Below are positions 58,800 through 64,000 of a stretch of DNA of 64,000 nt, one piece after another. The notes under the pieces are model-generated. The model was not told the origin of the DNA. It saw only the letters and a list, made by a program, of their open reading frames with translations, and did not search any database. The position numbers and the translations under genes are program-made. Within the stretch, counting starts at the first letter, position 1, and every line of letters begins with the position of its first letter. Source of the stretch: Marsupella aquatica (taxonomy: Eukaryota > Marchantiophyta). Location: the NCBI GenBank assembly GCA_973895155.1, contig OZ316898.1, positions 14,012,001-14,076,000 on the forward strand, read 5' to 3'.

Positions 58800-61700
58800 C
58801 ATCTATGAAAACCGTAAGTCCACATTGCACTTAAGTTTGTCCCACAGTTTGTTGAGCATATTCATCATCGTTTACAGGAAAGTCATCCTTTGAGTCTAAA
58901 GCATTGGAAAACTTATTACATTTAAACCAATTCTTTGATCACTAGAAGTGATAAATATACACCGAGGTACATAAATGACTCTGGATTGAGACTCTCTCTC
59001 TATCACTTGTGGCATCATAGAATCCCCATCTGACACAACATGCATTGAACAACGGTGTCTACTTGACCTCCTCCTTCTTTGGGGGCCCTACAAGGCCATA
59101 TATACCTCTACACCGTTTGACATAGAGCATCAAAGAGATTGACGGCAGACCATTTTGGTCATCCATAAATGGTACACGAGACCCCCTGAAGGCAAAATTT
59201 CCCCTATCCCCCAAAAAGTCAAATGTGTTTGCACATCCCAAACCAAGTATGTAATGACACGTGGATGAATGAGTTATTGACGTGTGGCACCCTATATGCT
59301 TTACCCTTACGTAAAACTACTCAAACCCTATTTTTCAGATCACCTTGGTTCATTATAACATGGAACCTAATAAAACAAAGGGTTGTTATATTATAAGTGA
59401 TTATAATTATTATTCAAAAAATGATTTAAAAACTCCTTGAGTTGTTCTCACGAATCCCATATTAGTTAAGCTAAGGGCCCAGGGGATAGAGTAATGGCGC
59501 AATATATTGAAGTTTAAATAAGTAATGTAGACTATGGAATATTCCTCTAGGGATATAGTGTAGTCTAATATTCCCTTTGTTAATTCATTTTAGTACTAGT
59601 TTGTTTACCTTCATGAAGTCTATAAGCTACCAGAGTTTTAGACAAATTAACACAGGAAGAACAATAATTTTCTAGTACTAATTTACAAAAGGATCTAATG
59701 TGATAGGATAAGTAATGTTTTTACATGCATAACAAGGCATTTTTAATGCATCAAACGATATACATGGGGGGGGGGGGGGTTTGTTCTCAGGGGGGTTCAC
59801 TTAATGTAGCAAAAGAGGGAGGGCCGAGGGATTCTACTTTGATTTTGATTTTATAAATACGTACATAATCCACTTTTCAATTCGTCAAACTTTAATAAAG
59901 TTTGAAATGTAATTGAGCTTCATTTGTAAAATGTTAAGTTACACACATCAATTCAGAGTCTATCTGCTTGTCACCAAAAGTAATCTAACTTACTTGAATA
60001 TAGAATGGCATGTATTTACTCTCGATCACTTCTTATATAGTGTCACACTTGTTAATGATGGTCAACCTTCAAAATCCTTAGATTACGGATTATTAATCCT
60101 TAAATTACCCTTCCATTGACATATCATACTAGCTAGCCTTCATTACCTGTTCTTTGCACAAACATGAATAGAGGATAGTACGTATAAATCATGACAAATG
60201 GCATACATGCTTATTATTTGACATACTGGTCATGAGTTTTCTCATCCACATGATCTACCTTGTAGTTGGCGCTTTATAAGTTCTATTGTTAAGGGACTGA
60301 GACAATTGGTACCTACCTAGCTACCTCCCAAGTTCACCTTAGGATCACGGAACTTGTTATACATGCATCTGCGAACGTGCATGTTTGATTTAATCACTCT
60401 CTCAAAAAGGAATAGGAAGGTCACAACCCACCAATCATTTATTGACATGTGGCAACCAATGAATTGTGTGATGAAAAGTGGGACTTTTTGAATTGTTACC
60501 CCCTTACTTCATCCCTACTTCTAAGCACTTCCTTACAAATTAATAATGACTGAAACGCCCCATACTTTGGTGCACATGATGTGAACATTTAATTTGTGGA
60601 AGTGACCCGCACCCCCACCCACCCTGAGCTACCTCCATACTTCATCCTTAAATTAATTAACCTTCCACATATGCATGCATGCATATATGTGCGCAAGTCT
60701 TAGGGTTTAGGGTTTAGGGTTAGGGTAATGAATAAAAGGCCCCTTACTTCGATCATTTGCACATGATGTGAACATTTAATTTGTGGAAGTGACCCGCACC
60801 CCCACCCACCCTGAGCTACCTCCATACTTCATCCTTAAATTAATTAACCTTCCACATATGCATGCATGCATATATGTACGTGCGCAAGTCTTAGGGTTTA
60901 GGGTTAGGGTAATGCATAAAAGGCCCCTTACTTCGATCATTTGCACATGATGTGAACATTTAATGGGTGGAAGTGACCCCCACCCCCACCCACCCGAGCT
61001 ACCTCCATGTTTCATCCTTAAATTAATTAATACGCCTGCCTAGCTGTATGTTTGGTCGCGTTTCACAGGACTTGGCAAGGAAATGATAATCATTTCCAAT
61101 CTTATTTGTATGTTTCTCATATTTATGTAATAATATATACTAAGTGCGTGATGACCCCCCCCCCCCCTAAAGAAAAGAAAATAGAGTTTTAAAAAGCAAA
61201 ATGACCCCTGCCTCACCCAATGCTTTTGTGTCCCTCCTCTTCAAAAACCCTTATAACTTCACCTTAAAAGCAGGAAAATGTGTTAAAAACTCTCCCCTTG
61301 TAAGTCATCATGATGTGACATAAAGTGTGCCAATGGTCCATATAACTGGCAATATAAGGGCCTAGATCCAACATTTGAAACATGTGGCACATGGCATTGA
61401 CAAAGTATTGTAGACATTATTATGGGCCCTGTTTTAGGCCCCTCATCACAAGTTCAGCCATATAGCAACCTCTATAAGATTCAATGTATGTAAGGAAAGC
61501 TCCCACAAGTTCAGCCAATGCCTTCAGAAAATGAAAACTCAGATTTAGGTTAGGGGAAGGGTGAGAAATTTAGAACGGAAGGAGACAAAGTCTTTTTTTA
61601 TTTGATTTATTTTGCCGCATATTTACTCCATTAAAACGTGCCCAAGTACACAAAGTGTCCGCCATGTCTCCCAAGAGAAACACTCCGCGTCTCTCTAAAA

Positions 61701-62013
61701 TGAACGTCTCCCAAAGCTCCGCTTCCGTAGAGTCAACGTCCCCGTAAAATCAACGTCTCCCAAAACTCGGCCCTAAACTCTGGGTCTCCCTTCTGGATCC
61801 TCTACTTGCATTCACTTTGCGCCCCACGATAATTTACTTATCTAGTGACCCCTTTGCACAATTTGTCGAGTGTTCTGCAGTCCGGCTTGTCATTTGATTC
61901 GCAACCATTGCAGATCGGTATTCGTCCCTTCCTGAGTAGTGCTTGTGCCCGGCTGAGTGCCTGCCCTTCGCCACTATTGTTTGGATTTCTGCTGGGCGGC
62001 TCTTTTCAGAGAC
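58800..62013. other. AT-rich intergenic region with tandem repeats
   Basis: No protein gene was recognised between the inverted-repeat element and the OB-fold gene. It contains a 13-base G run at about 59,767, a C run at about 61,156 and the tandem repeat block at 60,572-61,035. Repeated ACGTCTCCC/ACGTCCCC motifs occur at about 61,700-61,765, in what is probably the promoter of the gene at 62,014. Confidence 0.4.
60572..61035. repeat. About 185-bp tandem repeat with telomere-like TTTAGGG motifs, 2.5 units
   Basis: Units begin GCACATGATGTGAACATTTA at 60,572, 60,759 and 60,943 (periods 187 and 184). Each full unit ends with TTAGGGTTTAGGG-type sequence of two to three telomere-like repeats before AAAAGGCCCCTTACTTCGAT. 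The third unit stops before its telomere-like part. Confidence 0.93.
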
Positions 62014-62718
62014 ATGGCCACACTTAAAGATGTCGTTGGCTGCTGCAATGCTGGAGAAACGAGGACCTTCCCATCGATGAGGGTTTTTGTGGTCAATTTT
62101 GATGCTCCAATCGATTTTCCGCGGAAGTTTCTATACCATGGATGCACTCGCTTCGTGGCACCTGGGTGGATGTGTAATCGCACTGTTGAAGGGTCAAGTC
62201 GATGTCCCCATAATTCGGTTGCTGCTGGGACCTGGACAGAAAGGTATCGTTTTGAGGTGTTCCTGGTTGACTCTACTATCGGGCCACAGTTCCCTCCAGT
62301 GCGAGCTAAGATTTTTGATGCAGCGACTGATCTCATAGGGATGCCTCCGCAGGATTTTAGCGAGAAGGAAGACTTTGTCCAGTTTGCTACTGTCCATAGA
62401 GCTACAGCAAAGATGGAATGTGTGGACATAGTGATCCGCTGCAAAGACGGTGAGGCCATTATTAATTCCTTGTCACCTGTAAGCGATGACGACTGTGAGA
62501 TCTTGCATTCTGTGGTGCCTACTTCTGTCACTCCACGGAAGACAAAGTTGAAGACGGATAGTGTACCTTCAAGTTATCATACTGCACGAGGGAGGCATAC
62601 AGCAGAATCTTCAAGATCATCTATTAATGCTTCAGACCCGGCCACGGCGTCGCAGCTTAGTTCTGTTAGATGTAGATTGCAGGACCTGCTTGATAGTTTG
62701 GATGCAACTCATATCTGA
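62014..62718 (+). CDS. Replication protein A C-terminal-like OB-fold protein
   Basis: This is a single-exon protein of 234 residues (MATLKDVVGC start; an earlier in-frame ATG at 61,957 is less likely because the intervening residues are unlike the family). Residues 22-116 follow the zinc-containing C-terminal OB fold of RPA1. They have a strand (MRVFVVNFD), YHGC, then MCNRTV, RCPH, then ERYRFEVFLVDST and AKIFDAATDLIGMPPQDF, matching Y-x-x-C, CN-K-V, C, RY-x-x-x-V-x-D-x-T and F-x-x-A-x-x-L-IG. The Cys spacing (C-x9-C-x9-C-x-H) departs from the usual four-Cys ribbon, so zinc binding is uncertain. The tail (residues 160-234) is Ser/Thr-rich. RPA1-C-like proteins bind single-stranded DNA in replication and repair, and Helitron-type elements also carry them. 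No Helitron protein is seen nearby. Confidence 0.6.
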   Translation: MATLKDVVGCCNAGETRTFPSMRVFVVNFDAPIDFPRKFLYHGCTRFVAPGWMCNRTVEGSSRCPHNSVAAGTWTERYRFEVFLVDSTIGPQFPPVRAKIFDAATDLIGMPPQDFSEKEDFVQFATVHRATAKMECVDIVIRCKDGEAIINSLSPVSDDDCEILHSVVPTSVTPRKTKLKTDSVPSSYHTARGRHTAESSRSSINASDPATASQLSSVRCRLQDLLDSLDATHI

Positions 62719-64000
62719 TGTGACCAGATGCAAGCACAACATACGACGGTTTGGCATTTTGGGCAGGAGTCTTTTAGTTTGTAAGGTTCCTACAGGCCAT
62801 GCAATGACCTGCCATTTTGGTTTGATATGGCATAACGTGTATGCTTGGTTTGTGGGGCAAGTGGGACCAGAATGTATGTATGTGAATGGTCGACTTATTT
62901 TCAATGTGCAATAAAGGGGGGCTCAGACCTGCATCTGTTAAATGAAGGTTGTGATGTCCACGATGCGTTTGTTAAAACGTACCAGAAAGTAATTGGGTGT
63001 TAATCGGCTGGTGTTTAATCGATGAATGGGTCTCGGCTAGTGTTTAATCGATGAATGGGTCTCGGAAATTTTTCATTTTGCAATTTGTGCGCAATTTCTC
63101 AAGGAAAACTTCCAACTTCAAACTCTGATACAGGATAGCAAGTAGAACTCAGCCACTATAGCGCTTTTGCGGATCGCAGCGACATCATGTAGTGGGTCAT
63201 CATAGTTCACGGAGAATTGGGTAAGGGCCCCTCCCCAATCTCCGGACATCAACAGACCAAAAAAACAGAGAAACACCTGAAACTCATTGGGCGGATCCGC
63301 GGCTCCATCGATCCCAACGACCAGGAAGGGAAAAAAACACAAGCATACAGACAACCGTAAAAACAACGTGACCCCAAACAATACATTTATGGCAGATGTG
63401 TTCTTGTTCCAGTAGGTGTTCATTATATTTATGGAGAATTGATGGGTAATGTATGTAAATGAATAATGGAGTTCGCACTTTGAAGGCCGGGGCAACGCCT
63501 GCAACTCAATGAAGAAGTAAGTAATCATGAAAAAATAGACGACAACTTCCATATGCGTAAAATAGGTCATAAAATTATCTTTTGCGACAACTTACCACTG
63601 CATACCGATTGGCAAGGGGGGGTGGACAGCATACTGGCAAACCGGTTACCTGACAAGGCAACCTGGGCGGTTGCCACAAAACAGGCATCGGCCTTGGACG
63701 ATGCCACAACACCTTTGTCAGCATGGCGCTCATGATGTATATTGCTTCAACTGTAATCTCAAAGACTCAAAAAGTGTGGTCTATTCTAAATATCCGAGTT
63801 CATTCTCATACTAACCTTGTAACATTAGTGTTGGAGCGAGCATAACCACAAATACCCCAAACATACCCCTCACATACCTCGCACATACCTCGCACCGGCA
63901 GAACAAACTACGTCACATCCACTTCTTCACTTCCTCTGATATTAATGCTCTACCTGTTTCATATGACCTGCGTAGCCTGCAAAACATTCCACATACCATA
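62719..64000. other. Right-edge region, possible part of a minus-strand gene
   Basis: A minus-strand frame at 63,570-63,118 (150 codons) is hydrophobic (VLFGVTLFLRLSVCLCFFPF) but matches no family I know and may be chance. A 29-bp direct duplication (GTGTTTAATCGATGAATGGG) lies at 63,010-63,065. At about 63,849-63,895 there is an array of ATACCCC-type motifs like those in introns of the SNF2- and tnp2-like genes, so an intron of another minus-strand gene may be cut by the window edge. Confidence 0.3.

Noticed and set aside
63118-63570. Hydrophobic 150-codon minus-strand frame as a membrane protein gene
   Set aside because: No family match, no clear topology and no supporting splice or promoter context; kept only as a note on the right-edge region.

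Overview
The window reads as nuclear DNA of a land plant. Genes are split by plant-type GT...AG introns, and the recognisable host genes are plant families: a DYAD/SWITCH1/AMEIOTIC1-type meiosis protein, a SAUR protein and an S1/SPH-type secreted protein. TTTAGGG-type telomere-like repeats and a Copia retrotransposon are also present. The mix of mobile elements (DUF7869-type transposase, tnp2-type transposase) suggests a non-flowering plant, perhaps a bryophyte or fern ally. That last point is inference and the species cannot be fixed from the sequence.

Layout. 1-5.8 kb: no gene recognised. 5.87-10 kb (minus): an apparently intact DYAD-like gene whose exons join in phase; its N-terminus was not found. 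14,878-21,974: a complete Copia element with 107-bp LTRs, a perfect 5-bp target duplication and broken gag-pol. 22,868-23,329 (minus): an S1-like secreted protein. 29,838-30,284 (plus): a SAUR gene. The stretches between are AT-rich and hold tandem and dispersed repeats. 35,480-50,655 (minus): a SNF2-RING-helicase gene of the RAD5/HLTF type. It is a pseudogene, and one of its coding exons is split by a 12,470-bp insert. 52.5-56.6 kb (minus): a decayed tnp2-like transposase. 57,744-58,799: a 1.06-kb inverted-repeat element with no coding capacity. 60.57-61.03 kb: tandem repeats carrying telomere-like motifs. 62,014-62,718 (plus): an RPA1-C-like OB-fold protein.

The most interesting object is the 37,362-49,831 insert. 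It has imperfect terminal inverted repeats (ATCAC...) and a 4-bp target duplication (CCTC). Removing it with one duplication copy restores the SNF2 exon exactly in frame. On the minus strand it carries a DUF7869-type transposase. Divergently, on the plus strand, it carries cargo: a long protein ending in a degenerate beta-class (N4/N6) DNA-methyltransferase-like domain, followed 45 bp later by (or spliced to) an FCP1-like phosphatase. Its introns and central spacer are full of a short palindrome family and minisatellites. Transposase and cargo are each broken by in-frame stops.

All ten in-frame stops found in decayed genes here are TAG or TGA and none is TAA. This fits loss of CAG and CGA codons by cytosine deamination at methylated CHG/CG sites, meaning that the elements were silenced.
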